Positions 1-6,790 of a stretch of 13,095 nt of DNA are shown one piece after another (the stretch's first letter is position 1; every line of letters starts with the position of its first letter). Position numbers and translations under genes: made by a program. This DNA is from CAZYAK01 sp964645935 (GTDB lineage Bacteria; Patescibacteriota; Gracilibacteria; Peribacterales; Peribacteraceae). The notes beneath the pieces were generated by a model. That model had not been told where the DNA came from, did not search any database, and worked only from the letters and a program-made list of their open reading frames with translations. The stretch is from the NCBI GenBank assembly GCA_964645935.1, contig CAZYAK010000040.1, positions 1 through 13,095 of the forward strand. The letters are read 5' to 3'.

Positions 1-180
1 CACTGGCTCCGCGCCCGGGTGCTGCACACGATGCGCTCCCGCCTGATCGCGCTGGTCCGCATCGTGTGGACCCGCCTCACGCCCGGTGGGCTGCGCCTCC
101 CGCTGCGCTACGAGATGCTCCGCTTCTGGTACGGTGGGCGCCTCATCGCCGCCACTGCGCCCTTCCACCGATCCCAATGA
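1..180 (+). CDS. C-terminal tail of an unidentified protein (5' end outside window)
   Basis: Frame 1 is open from the left edge for 59 codons and ends with TGA at 178-180. The tail is arginine- and leucine-rich (for example RARVLHTMRSRLIALVRIVW) and ends in AATAPFHRSQ. No recognisable catalytic motif falls inside the window, so I cannot assign a function. Given the neighbours it could be the end of a glycosyltransferase or a membrane-associated enzyme, but that rests on context only. Its stop overlaps the start of the next gene as ATGA (177-180), which supports this reading frame and implies co-transcription with the methyltransferase. Confidence 0.6.
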   Translation, partial: HWLRARVLHTMRSRLIALVRIVWTRLTPGGLRLPLRYEMLRFWYGGRLIAATAPFHRSQ

Positions 181-815
181 AGAACTTCCTCGACAAGCAC
201 TACAAGAAGATCCGCAAGTTCCGCTTTCTCTGGGGCTGGGCCAAGGACGGCGTCACGAAGGCCCGAGCCAAGGGCCGCGGCGCCGAGTGGGCGGCCAAGG
301 GCTTCCGCGGCGCCAAACTGGACGTGTGCGGCGGAAGGAACCCCTACAAGCCCGGTGAGTTCCTCAATGTGGACATCGCGGACCTGCCCAAGGTGGACAT
401 AGTCTTCGATATCACCAAGCGCTTCCCCATGGACGACGGCGTCATCGAGGAAGTGTTCTCCGCGGCCACCCTGGAGCACTTGCGCCGCCCCCACGTGGAC
501 CACGTGCTCAAGGAGTTCTTCCGCGTCCTTCGGCCTGGCGGCCTCGCGCAGGTCTCCACACCAGACATCGAGGCCATCGCCAAGGCGCTGCTCGAGAAGA
601 CCGAGAGCCTGGAGACCATCAACCAGTACTTCTTCGGGAAGTACAAATCCGACGACACCGAGGACTACGACCTCCACCGCTGGATGTATCCCGCGGCTGA
701 CATGATCGCGACACTCCAGAAGATTGGCTTCACCGATGTGGAGCAGGTAGCGAACGATACGGGCCTACACCACGCGGGGCTCAACTACCTGATCCAGGCG
801 CGGAAGCCCGCGTGA
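177..815 (+). CDS. SAM-dependent class I methyltransferase
   Basis: A 212-residue protein with a Rossmann-type methyltransferase core. Motif I is LDVCGGRNPY (about 48-57), where CGGR replaces the usual GxGxG core. The acidic ribose-binding residue is probably D66 in NVDIAD. FPMDDGVIEEVFSAATLEHL (about 83-102) matches the Methyltransf_11 pattern and RVLRPGG (116-122) is the usual post-III motif. The N-terminal 45 residues are very basic. I chose ATG at 177 because it overlaps the upstream stop as ATGA. The frame is open back to 66, but an upstream start would overlap the preceding gene and add unrelated sequence. There is no Shine-Dalgarno, so translational coupling is likely. The acceptor is unknown; the setting suggests a sugar or a lipid-linked glycan. 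The gene ends one base before the convergent gene's stop. Confidence 0.85.
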   Translation: MKNFLDKHYKKIRKFRFLWGWAKDGVTKARAKGRGAEWAAKGFRGAKLDVCGGRNPYKPGEFLNVDIADLPKVDIVFDITKRFPMDDGVIEEVFSAATLEHLRRPHVDHVLKEFFRVLRPGGLAQVSTPDIEAIAKALLEKTESLETINQYFFGKYKSDDTEDYDLHRWMYPAADMIATLQKIGFTDVEQVANDTGLHHAGLNYLIQARKPA

Positions 816-816
816 A

Positions 817-1752
817 TCACTCCTGCGCCGACAGACGGCTCTTGCCGCCGGAGCCGGGACGGATGGCGCGGAGGTAGTGGACGAACTCCGTGAGGATGCC
901 CACCTGCTGCGTGCGCCGCTTGGCGCGGTAGCCTTGGTCGCCGTCCGCGAACCCGGGATGCTCTTCCAGGCGGCGCTGGAGCTCCGGGTAGGCGAAGGCG
1001 GTATCCACGCTCCGCACCGTCAGGCCTTCCGCCAGTGCGGCGACGGGCGGGAAGAACGTGGCCTCGGAGTACGCGCCCGGATTGACCGCGGCGTGTAGCG
1101 GGACGGCGGACCGCTTCTCAAAGGCGTAGCGGCGTCCGAGGATCTCCTGGAGGCGTCCGCGCAGCTTCCCCAGCGCGCTCATCACGCGGTTGCCAAAGTA
1201 CAGGTCCAGGTCCGCCTCGCCCTCCTGGAGGAGCCCGGCGCGGCGCAGCTTGTCGTTGAAGACCGTGTTGGCCTGGGCCTCGGACTCGCGCTGGTAGCCG
1301 GGCAGGCTGTCCCAGCCGGCTTGCGTGCGCGCGGGGATGACCATGGCCGCGGAGCCGTCCAGCACGGGCTCGGCCGAGTGCCCGATCTCGCCCACCATGC
1401 CCACCTTCTCGGGCTCCATCCACACCACGGCGCGGGTGTCGGGGTCCTCGTAGGCGGCCGTGAACGCCTGGCGGCGGCTGGCGCTCATGCCGCGACCCGC
1501 CTCCTGGTGGAACGGGATCCCGCGGCGCGCGAGCTCCGCCTGGAACACGCCGTCCTTGGCGCCGTCCACAAGCACGAGGCGGTACCCCGCCCGCTGCACG
1601 GCCATGGCCGTCTCCAGCGCCAGGTCGCCGCGGATCTTGCTCTCGGCCGCCGCGCGGTCACCGGCCGCCAGCAACGCATCGAAATCGGCCTCGCCCGGCA
1701 CCCACTTGGGGTACATGGTCGTGGTGCAGACGGCGATGCGGGAGGGCGTCAT
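817..1752 (-). CDS. Divergent GT-A-like protein, possible glycosyltransferase
   Basis: A 311-residue soluble protein without signal peptide or membrane segments. The first half has the rhythm of a nucleotide-sugar-binding GT-A fold: a strand opening IAVCTTTMYP (6-15), RLVLVDGAKDG (58-68) where GT2 enzymes have VDDGS, GRGMSASRRQAF (87-98) resembling the GKGxA loop, and VVWMEPEK (109-116) where a DxD metal site would be expected. The DxD is therefore replaced by EPEK, so activity or metal use may differ from normal GT-A enzymes. The C-terminal half (LYFGNRVMSALGKLRGRLQ onward) is unfamiliar. The start is ATG at 1752, 35 bases after the upstream gene's stop; the frame is open further up but inside that gene. 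GTG at 1761 is an alternative. Neither has a -10 box at six bases or a well-placed Shine-Dalgarno, so expression probably depends on the upstream GT-C-like gene. Function is tentative. Confidence 0.75.
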   Translation of the reverse strand: MTPSRIAVCTTTMYPKWVPGEADFDALLAAGDRAAAESKIRGDLALETAMAVQRAGYRLVLVDGAKDGVFQAELARRGIPFHQEAGRGMSASRRQAFTAAYEDPDTRAVVWMEPEKVGMVGEIGHSAEPVLDGSAAMVIPARTQAGWDSLPGYQRESEAQANTVFNDKLRRAGLLQEGEADLDLYFGNRVMSALGKLRGRLQEILGRRYAFEKRSAVPLHAAVNPGAYSEATFFPPVAALAEGLTVRSVDTAFAYPELQRRLEEHPGFADGDQGYRAKRRTQQVGILTEFVHYLRAIRPGSGGKSRLSAQE

Positions 1753-1787
1753 ACAAGGCACGACTATGCCATCTTCCGAGCATGCTG

Positions 1788-3416
1788 TCACCGACGCACC
1801 TCCCAGAGCGACCAGCCGCTTCCGGAGGCCATTTCCGTCAGGTCCGGCCCCAGCCGCTCGGGCCTCCACGCAGGCTGGCGGGCGCGATCCCAGAGCACGT
1901 AGTCCACGCGGAAGATCCGAAGCATCCCGGCGGGATCGGCCTGGAGCGCCGCGCACCGCCGATGCACCAGCAGCATCTCGCGGTCGCGGGCGGATTTCCC
2001 GAAGGCCACGACGGCGTCGGGCCAGAGGAGTTGCGCGCGCTCTTCCAGGCGGCGGTCCTGGGGCAGCAACGGCAGCTGCGTCGCGCAGAAGCGGTCGGCC
2101 AGCTCTTCCTCGGGGAGCAGCACGTTCTTAAGGTACAGCGAGTACACGACATCGTGCTTGGTGGACCCGGCCACGAAGAGCGACGTCTCGGGATCGGTGA
2201 GGATGCGCGAGCGCGGGAGGTCTTCCAGTACGGGCAGGAGTGTGGCGAAGTGCTGCTCCGCGAAGTCCGCGGGGTCGCGGCTCCACTGGGCGATGACGTA
2301 CCGCCCGTCCCAGCCGATGCCGAGCAAGTACACGATCGCCGCCAGGCAGGAGGGCACGAGCAGCCACGAGCGTCGCCGAAGCGCCCACGCGGTGAGCACC
2401 AACGCGATGGCGCCGAGCACGAGCGCGAAGAGGTAGTGCGAGACGAAGTGGAAGGTAACACCGTGCAGGACCTGCTGGTTGATGGACAGGAATCCCGCAA
2501 CCACGGTGACCAGGGCGTACCGATGCGTCCGCGCTTCCGGACGGAACCGGACGGCGACGGCCAGCACGCCCGCCGCCATTACAGTCCAGAGCGCGCTGTA
2601 CATCCACGATTCGGGCAGATGGGACGAATGCATGCCGCTGCGAAACTTGGCCGCCTCGTAGAGCGGGTCTTTCAGGAGCAGGAGGATCTGGGCCAGCGCG
2701 GGGATGGCGGCGACGAACGCGACGATCCCGAAGAGCGCGAGCCTCCCCCACCGCGTGTGGTCCTTGCGCTCACCCGCCACACCGTCGATGAGCTCCCAGG
2801 CACCGAGCAACCCCGCCCACAGGCACGTGTACGTCCAGGCCCAGAAGTACCCGCCCAGCGTGAACCCGAGCAGCGCGCCCCCGACCATCCCCGCCCACCG
2901 GCGCCGCTCCACGCCCTCGATGAGGAGGAGGAACGTGACGATGGTGACGAGGAAGCTGGTGCGCTGGTAGAGCGGCCGGTTCAGGTTGTAGAGCTGCAGC
3001 AGGCAGAACGCCCCGGAGCCGAGCAGCGCCTGCCCGCGCGAGAAGCCGCACCGCCGCAGGAACGCGAAGAGGGCCAGGAAGAGCAGGACAGGGATGACCG
3101 AGTCCATCAGCTGGAACACCTGCGGTGCGTCCCAGTCGGTGAACGCCAGGAGCGAGCCTTCCGCCACCTCTATCTGCGCGCTCTGGGCACCCTTCAGGCG
3201 CGGGTCGCCCGTGATGGCCTCCGCCGCCTGCTCCGGCCGCCCGCGCAGCGCCTCCTGCACGCGCGACTGGTAGGTCTGCTCGTCGGAATTGAGCACGACG
3301 GGCACGCCCCGGTACCGTGCATCGGCCATGTGCAGCCACTGGGGCGCCTGCATCAGGAGCGCGATGACCGCCGCGCAAGCGCCGAGGATGACCGCCCAGC
3401 GGCGTCGGTCGGACAT
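1788..3416 (-). CDS. Polytopic membrane protein, GT-C-like glycosyltransferase candidate
   Basis: A 542-residue integral membrane protein. The first membrane segment is about 8-22. An extracytoplasmic loop contains LNSDEQTYQSR (42-52), an acidic pair placed like the catalytic or metal-binding acidic residue of the first loop in GT-C enzymes that use polyprenyl-phosphate sugars. Further hydrophobic segments follow at about 107-120, 155-167 and repeatedly up to about residue 370. A soluble C-terminal part of about 170 residues contains LTDPETSLFVAG and MLLVHRRCAALQADP. The start ATG at 3416 is preceded by TACACT exactly six bases upstream. Divergent from the DDD glycosyltransferase across 43 bases, and first of two genes with the GT-A-like protein. 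It could be an O-glycosyltransferase or a glycan polymerase/ligase; the membrane topology is secure, the chemistry is inferred. Confidence 0.85.
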   Translation of the reverse strand: MSDRRRWAVILGACAAVIALLMQAPQWLHMADARYRGVPVVLNSDEQTYQSRVQEALRGRPEQAAEAITGDPRLKGAQSAQIEVAEGSLLAFTDWDAPQVFQLMDSVIPVLLFLALFAFLRRCGFSRGQALLGSGAFCLLQLYNLNRPLYQRTSFLVTIVTFLLLIEGVERRRWAGMVGGALLGFTLGGYFWAWTYTCLWAGLLGAWELIDGVAGERKDHTRWGRLALFGIVAFVAAIPALAQILLLLKDPLYEAAKFRSGMHSSHLPESWMYSALWTVMAAGVLAVAVRFRPEARTHRYALVTVVAGFLSINQQVLHGVTFHFVSHYLFALVLGAIALVLTAWALRRRSWLLVPSCLAAIVYLLGIGWDGRYVIAQWSRDPADFAEQHFATLLPVLEDLPRSRILTDPETSLFVAGSTKHDVVYSLYLKNVLLPEEELADRFCATQLPLLPQDRRLEERAQLLWPDAVVAFGKSARDREMLLVHRRCAALQADPAGMLRIFRVDYVLWDRARQPAWRPERLGPDLTEMASGSGWSLWEVRR

Positions 3417-3422
3417 GGGACC

Positions 3423-3428
3423 AGTGTA
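3423..3428 (-). promoter_or_regulatory. -10 box TACACT for the leaderless GT-C-like gene
   Basis: On the minus strand TACACT is followed by six bases (GGTCCC) and then the ATG at 3416. The spacing puts transcription start on the A of ATG, giving a leaderless transcript. I see no convincing -35 hexamer; any -35 would overlap the divergent promoter. Confidence 0.6.
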
Positions 3429-3447
3429 CCGGATCGGACGCGGCAGC

Positions 3448-3453
3448 TAGGCT
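3448..3453 (+). promoter_or_regulatory. -10 box TAGGCT for the leaderless DDD glycosyltransferase gene
   Basis: TAGGCT is followed by AGAACC and then GTG at 3460, the same six-base spacing as the divergent gene. There is no Shine-Dalgarno. The -35 position holds TGTACC (3425-3430), only a weak match. The -10 boxes of the two divergent genes lie 19 bases apart, so the two promoters should compete for polymerase. Confidence 0.55.
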
Positions 3454-3459
3454 AGAACC

Positions 3460-4491
3460 GTGGCGTCCGCGTACTACGACCTCCTTCCCCGGGCCTTTAA
3501 GCGCTTCAGCGTGGCTACGAGCCTGAAGACGGCGCTGCCGACGCTGGGCTATTGGGTGACACGTCCGGCGCTGCCATCCTCAAACAAGCCCGCGCTCTTC
3601 ACCATGAACATCCTGCCGCCGATGATGACGGTGTGGCACCACTGCGTGCGAAAATCCCTGGGCGATGCGGTGGACGTGACGGTGTTTGATTGTTCGGGTG
3701 AGCTGGACCCCAAGCTCCTGCCGGGCGTGCGCGTGCAGAAGTACCTCAACCTCTACGCCTCGGTAAAGTGCGACGAGTTCATCCGGCATATCGCCAAGAA
3801 CCGCCGTTACGCATGGCTCTGCGACGACGACATCTTCTTCCTCAGCGATAGGGCACTCCCCGCCCTCACGCGCGAGTTCGCGGTGCCGGGGACTGCGAGC
3901 GTCAGCTTCCGGCCGCGCTCGTGGTGGAAGTTCACCGTGGATGGAAAAGAGGTGGAACCCAGCGGCAGTTACTGCCTGGCGCTGGACCGGAACATCTTCT
4001 GGGAGAAGGAACGCCTCACGCTGGCGCCCGCCGACGGCAACACCCATGCGATGGCAGACGGCAAGCCGCGCCGCTACGACACGTTCGACCGCGCCAATGA
4101 GACGCTGCTCACCAAAGGCTACCGCTGCGCGATCGTGCCAGAAGAAGAGCGGGACGCCTGCATGACGGGCTTCACCGGCATGAGCGGCGCCGTGATGCTC
4201 CTGCGCGAGTTCCGTCGTCCGGAGGACCTTCTGGCATGGTACCGCGCGCCCGAGGACAAGGCATGGCAGGGCAACGTGCTGCCGGGGACGCTAAGCGCCC
4301 TCATCGCCGTGCAGGCCATCCAAACAGGCCACAAGCGCATCACCGGCAAGAGCTACCTGTTGCCCTCGCTCCCGGAGTTGGGAGAGCTGGAACGCCTGCG
4401 CGACGAGAAGATGCTCCTCCTCCGCCCCGATCTCGCCGCGTGGTTCCACGAGGTAGACACCACCGCAACCCGCCTCCTCAGCGCTCTGTGA
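3460..4491 (+). CDS. Predicted glycosyltransferase with DDD motif
   Basis: A 343-residue soluble protein that I cannot place in a named family. YAWLCDDDIFFLSDRALPAL (117-136) is a classic hydrophobic-DDD-hydrophobic motif of a GT-A glycosyltransferase that binds a nucleotide sugar through a metal ion. Residues 45-62 (ALFTMNILPP onward) look like the first strand region. A second conserved-looking block is GNTHAMADGKPRRYDTFDR, and MTGFTGMSG follows further on. GTG at 3460 is chosen because a TANNNT box lies exactly six bases upstream and the reading frame has no better start nearby. The gene is first in a two-gene plus-strand operon and its stop overlaps the next start as GTGA (4488-4491). The role is probably addition of a sugar that the downstream enzyme methylates, which is inferred from coupling only. 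Confidence 0.8.
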   Translation: MASAYYDLLPRAFKRFSVATSLKTALPTLGYWVTRPALPSSNKPALFTMNILPPMMTVWHHCVRKSLGDAVDVTVFDCSGELDPKLLPGVRVQKYLNLYASVKCDEFIRHIAKNRRYAWLCDDDIFFLSDRALPALTREFAVPGTASVSFRPRSWWKFTVDGKEVEPSGSYCLALDRNIFWEKERLTLAPADGNTHAMADGKPRRYDTFDRANETLLTKGYRCAIVPEEERDACMTGFTGMSGAVMLLREFRRPEDLLAWYRAPEDKAWQGNVLPGTLSALIAVQAIQTGHKRITGKSYLLPSLPELGELERLRDEKMLLLRPDLAAWFHEVDTTATRLLSAL

Positions 4492-5090
4492 CCTCTCCCC
4501 GCGTCACCCGCGGGAGTGGCCTCTTGGAGGACTTTCTCTCACGTCGGCGCGCGGACCGCGCGGACCGGCTGATCCCGACTGAGCACCGTGGCGGGCGCCT
4601 CTTGGACATCGGCTGTGGATCACACCCGTACTTCCTGCAACGCACGGCCTTTACGGAGAAGCACGGACTGGACCAGACGGTCCACGACATCCAGGCCGCC
4701 AGCTTTCGGGGCCAGGGCATCGCACTAGCACGCCACGATGCGGAAGAAGACAGTCGCCTCCCCTACCCCGACGCGCACTTCCAGGCGGTGACCATGCTGG
4801 CCGTGGTGGAACATGTGGAACGCAGCGCGCTCGAAGTCCTGCTCTCAGAGGTTCACCGGGTGCTCGTTCCAGGCGGCGTCTTCGTCGTCACCACGCCCGC
4901 CCACTGGACCGACCCGCTCCTCAAGGCGATGGCCATGTTGGGGCTGGTCAGCAAGGAGGAAATCCATGAGCATCAGCAGACATTCACACCGGAAAGCCTC
5001 AAGATGCTCCTGGTCGAGAGGGGGTTTCAGAGAGTGGAGGTGGGGGTATTTGAGGCGGGGATGAATGTATGGGGGAGGGCGAGGAAATAG
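4488..5090 (+). CDS. SAM-dependent class I methyltransferase
   Basis: A 200-residue Methyltransf_11-type enzyme. Motif I is LLDIGCGSHPY (38-48), the ribose-binding acidic residue is D62 in GLDQT, LPYPDAHFQAVTMLAVVEHV (91-110) covers motifs II-III, and RVLVPGGVFVVTTP (124-137) is the conserved strand. EHQQTFTPESLKMLLVERGF (161-180) is the usual C-terminal element. The frame is open upstream to 4236 inside the previous gene, but GTG at 4488 overlaps its stop as GTGA and gives a family-typical length, so translation is probably coupled. It is distinct in sequence from the methyltransferase at 177-815. A sugar hydroxyl or carboxyl acceptor is plausible given the coupled glycosyltransferase. Confidence 0.88.
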   Translation: MTSPRVTRGSGLLEDFLSRRRADRADRLIPTEHRGGRLLDIGCGSHPYFLQRTAFTEKHGLDQTVHDIQAASFRGQGIALARHDAEEDSRLPYPDAHFQAVTMLAVVEHVERSALEVLLSEVHRVLVPGGVFVVTTPAHWTDPLLKAMAMLGLVSKEEIHEHQQTFTPESLKMLLVERGFQRVEVGVFEAGMNVWGRARK

Positions 5091-5138
5091 GAATGGTGCT
5101 AGCTCCTCCGTAACCACCCAAGCCCGCTCCTCCCTGAA

Positions 5139-5173
5139 CCCAGCCGCGGGGGTCCCGCCCCGCGGGTGGCGAT
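5139..5173 (+). repeat. Palindromic element copy A
   Basis: First of three related elements in the gap between convergent genes. CCCAGCCGC opens the unit and GCGGGTGGCGAT closes it. Between them lies a perfect 8-bp stem, CCGCGGGG (5144-5151) and CCCCGCGG (5158-5165), with a 6-base loop. There is no T-run, so it is not a standard terminator. It looks like a REP-type element. Confidence 0.65.
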
Positions 5174-5238
5174 CAATTTCGCGTCAATCGCACAACGTAC
5201 ATTCCAGCTGCCCCCTCCCGGGTCACCCCTCCCCATAC

Positions 5239-5272
5239 CCCAGCCGCAGGTCTTCGACCTGCGAGTGACGAT
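5239..5272 (+). repeat. Palindromic element copy B
   Basis: Begins exactly 100 bases after copy A with the same CCCAGCCGC and closes with GCGAGTGACGAT, two substitutions from copy A. The stem is CGCAGGTC (5245-5252) and GACCTGCG (5256-5263) with a TTC loop, so the arms differ from copy A yet still pair perfectly. A pyrimidine-rich lead-in (CTCCC) is also shared with copy A. Confidence 0.65.
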
Positions 5273-5288
5273 GATCGCAGCCACCAAG

Positions 5289-5324
5289 ATCGCCAGTCCG
5301 CACCGCGGGACCAGTGCGGCTGAG
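5289..5324 (-). repeat. Palindromic element copy C, inverted
   Basis: Reads ATCGCCA, CCGC, CGGGACC, GCGGCTG in order, matching the reverse complement of copy A block by block. The arms are CCGCAC (5298-5303) and GTGCGG (5314-5319), extended by CAG/CTG with one bulged base. It is followed on the plus strand by a short T-rich stretch (GTTTGTATG), too weak to call a terminator. Confidence 0.55.
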
Positions 5325-5380
5325 CGTTTGTATGTGTCTGGTTGGGGCCGGACTGATCGCTCTGCGAAGACGGATGCGCC

Positions 5381-6790
5381 CTACTCCATGCACGGAAACC
5401 TCGTCACTGCCGTCCGCGGATACGCTTCGGACAAAAACAACACTTCATCCGCGGGATGGATGCTCTGCTCCTGCACAATGCGGTAGTATGGGCAGCCGTC
5501 TTTCGTCTCGCTCACGCGGACATCCGACCGAAACACCCCGCCCTCCTTCCAGCCCGCAGCGGTGAGGGGCTCTTCTGTGACGAGCAATGCCCCTGATTCC
5601 GCCAGTGCATTGAACTGCTCCCGCGCAAGGTGCCACGCATAGAATCCCTCCGGGGTGAGACCGAGGTTCTTGGGAAGGATACCCACGGTGCGATCGGCAT
5701 ACGCGTTGCACTCACCGTAGGTGTAGAGGCAGAGAGCCGGCGCCTGGACGGCCACGAAGCCTAGGACAAGCACGCCAATGAGAAGCACCCGCCGCTTGCC
5801 AGCACGGGCCAGGAGATCCGTAACCCCGGCCGCGGCGAACAGTGTGAGGAGCACATAGCCAGGGAAGGCGAAACGCATGGCCTGAACCCACCAGATGGCC
5901 GTGAGCGCCCAGGCAGAGAGCATGGCGACCACCAGGAACGCCTCGGAACGCCCGCGCTTCCAAAGCCCCCAAAGGGAGAGCGGAAGGAGGAACGGCAGAA
6001 TGTTGTGAATAGGATTGCCGTAGTACCGAAGGTTGGAGAGGAACTGCCGCAGCGGATCCGGCGCCTCGGCGTGTAGCTCCACGGTGTATTCGGAGTGGAA
6101 GGGGCTGCCGAAGACCAATTGGTTTCGGAGGAACCACGATCCCGCGAGCGCGGCCCCAATGGCACCCCCCGCCCAAAGCCAGGGTGACTGGAGATGCGGA
6201 CGGCGGAAAAGCACGGTCCATCCTGCAAGGAACCCTGCGATGGGGATACCGTTGTACCGCGTGAGGCACATCGCACCGGCGCTGAGCCCGACGCCCACGT
6301 ACCATCGCGGATCCCGCTCCGCGCGCAGGTACAGGGAGAGCGAGACGAGAAAGAGCAGTATATACAGCAGATCCGCCGAGCCCTGCTGGGACATCAGCAC
6401 GAAGGCCGGGTGGAAGAGCACGCCGACCACGGCGAGACAGGCGATCAGCTTCCCGAAGCGCTGCCGCGCCAGCACCAGGAGCGCCGCCAGCATCCCCATG
6501 CCCTCGACAAGGGACGAAAAACGCATGCCGGCGTGGAGGCCAAAGAGTTCCGTAAACGGGTACGCCACGATGGCCTGCATGGGCAGGTGCTTGGCGAAGG
6601 GCACTCCGAGGAGCCAGTACCGACCATGCTCCCAGAACTCACGCCCCAAGAGGCCGTACACGATGGTATCGCTCACGCCCGGGTACTTGAGGCCGGGAAT
6701 CCAAAGCAGCGCAAGAACCGCGAAGCAGAGGATCAAAAACACCGTGTTTGATACTTGGTGCTTGATGCCTGGTGCTGCCCGCTCACCCAT
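5381..6790 (-). CDS. GT-C family membrane glycosyltransferase (PMT/ArnT-like)
   Basis: A 469-residue polytopic protein with about 9-11 hydrophobic segments, the first at about 16-31. The first outer loop carries LKYPGVSDTIVYGLLGREFW (34-53), with D41 in the place of the catalytic acidic residue of PMT/ArnT-type enzymes, which transfer sugars from polyprenyl-phosphate donors outside the membrane. SQQGSADLLYILLFL and LTRYNGIPIAGF are further family-like features. The ATG at 6790 overlaps the end of the preceding GT2 gene by 8 bases, so translation is likely coupled. The first 14 or so residues are encoded by degenerate heptamer repeats, so a GTG start at codon 17 is possible. Last gene of the five-gene operon. 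The upstream GT2 is a natural maker of its donor (inference). Confidence 0.87.
   Translation of the reverse strand: MGERAAPGIKHQVSNTVFLILCFAVLALLWIPGLKYPGVSDTIVYGLLGREFWEHGRYWLLGVPFAKHLPMQAIVAYPFTELFGLHAGMRFSSLVEGMGMLAALLVLARQRFGKLIACLAVVGVLFHPAFVLMSQQGSADLLYILLFLVSLSLYLRAERDPRWYVGVGLSAGAMCLTRYNGIPIAGFLAGWTVLFRRPHLQSPWLWAGGAIGAALAGSWFLRNQLVFGSPFHSEYTVELHAEAPDPLRQFLSNLRYYGNPIHNILPFLLPLSLWGLWKRGRSEAFLVVAMLSAWALTAIWWVQAMRFAFPGYVLLTLFAAAGVTDLLARAGKRRVLLIGVLVLGFVAVQAPALCLYTYGECNAYADRTVGILPKNLGLTPEGFYAWHLAREQFNALAESGALLVTEEPLTAAGWKEGGVFRSDVRVSETKDGCPYYRIVQEQSIHPADEVLFLSEAYPRTAVTRFPCME
6748..6775. repeat. Four degenerate heptamer repeats
   Basis: The plus strand reads TTGATAC, TTGGTGC, TTGATGC, CTGGTGC, four tandem 7-base units, also readable as two 14-base units with 12 of 14 matches. 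They resemble short tandemly repeated heptamers known from cyanobacteria. They fall inside the N-terminal coding region of the GT-C gene. Confidence 0.6.

Noticed and set aside
1753..1956. 68-codon N-terminal extension of the GT-A-like protein
   Set aside because: It would overlap the end of the GT-C-like gene and its residues are low-complexity R/G/A/P-rich.
1782..3455. 557-codon plus-strand open frame opposite the GT-C-like gene
   Set aside because: It is an antisense shadow of a GC-rich gene: its composition is dominated by R, E, G, P and H, it has no motif, and the minus-strand frame has clear membrane segments and a promoter.
4236..4487. Upstream extension of the second methyltransferase
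   Set aside because: Lies wholly inside the DDD glycosyltransferase in another frame; the GTGA overlap at 4488 gives a family-typical protein.
5144..5319. Hairpins read as intrinsic terminators
   Set aside because: None is followed by a T-run on either strand, and their shared flanks fit a repeat family better. They may still affect 3' ends.
5099..5380. Small ORFs in the convergent gap
   Set aside because: They run through the palindromes, have no promoter box or coupling, and give R/S/P-rich translations.
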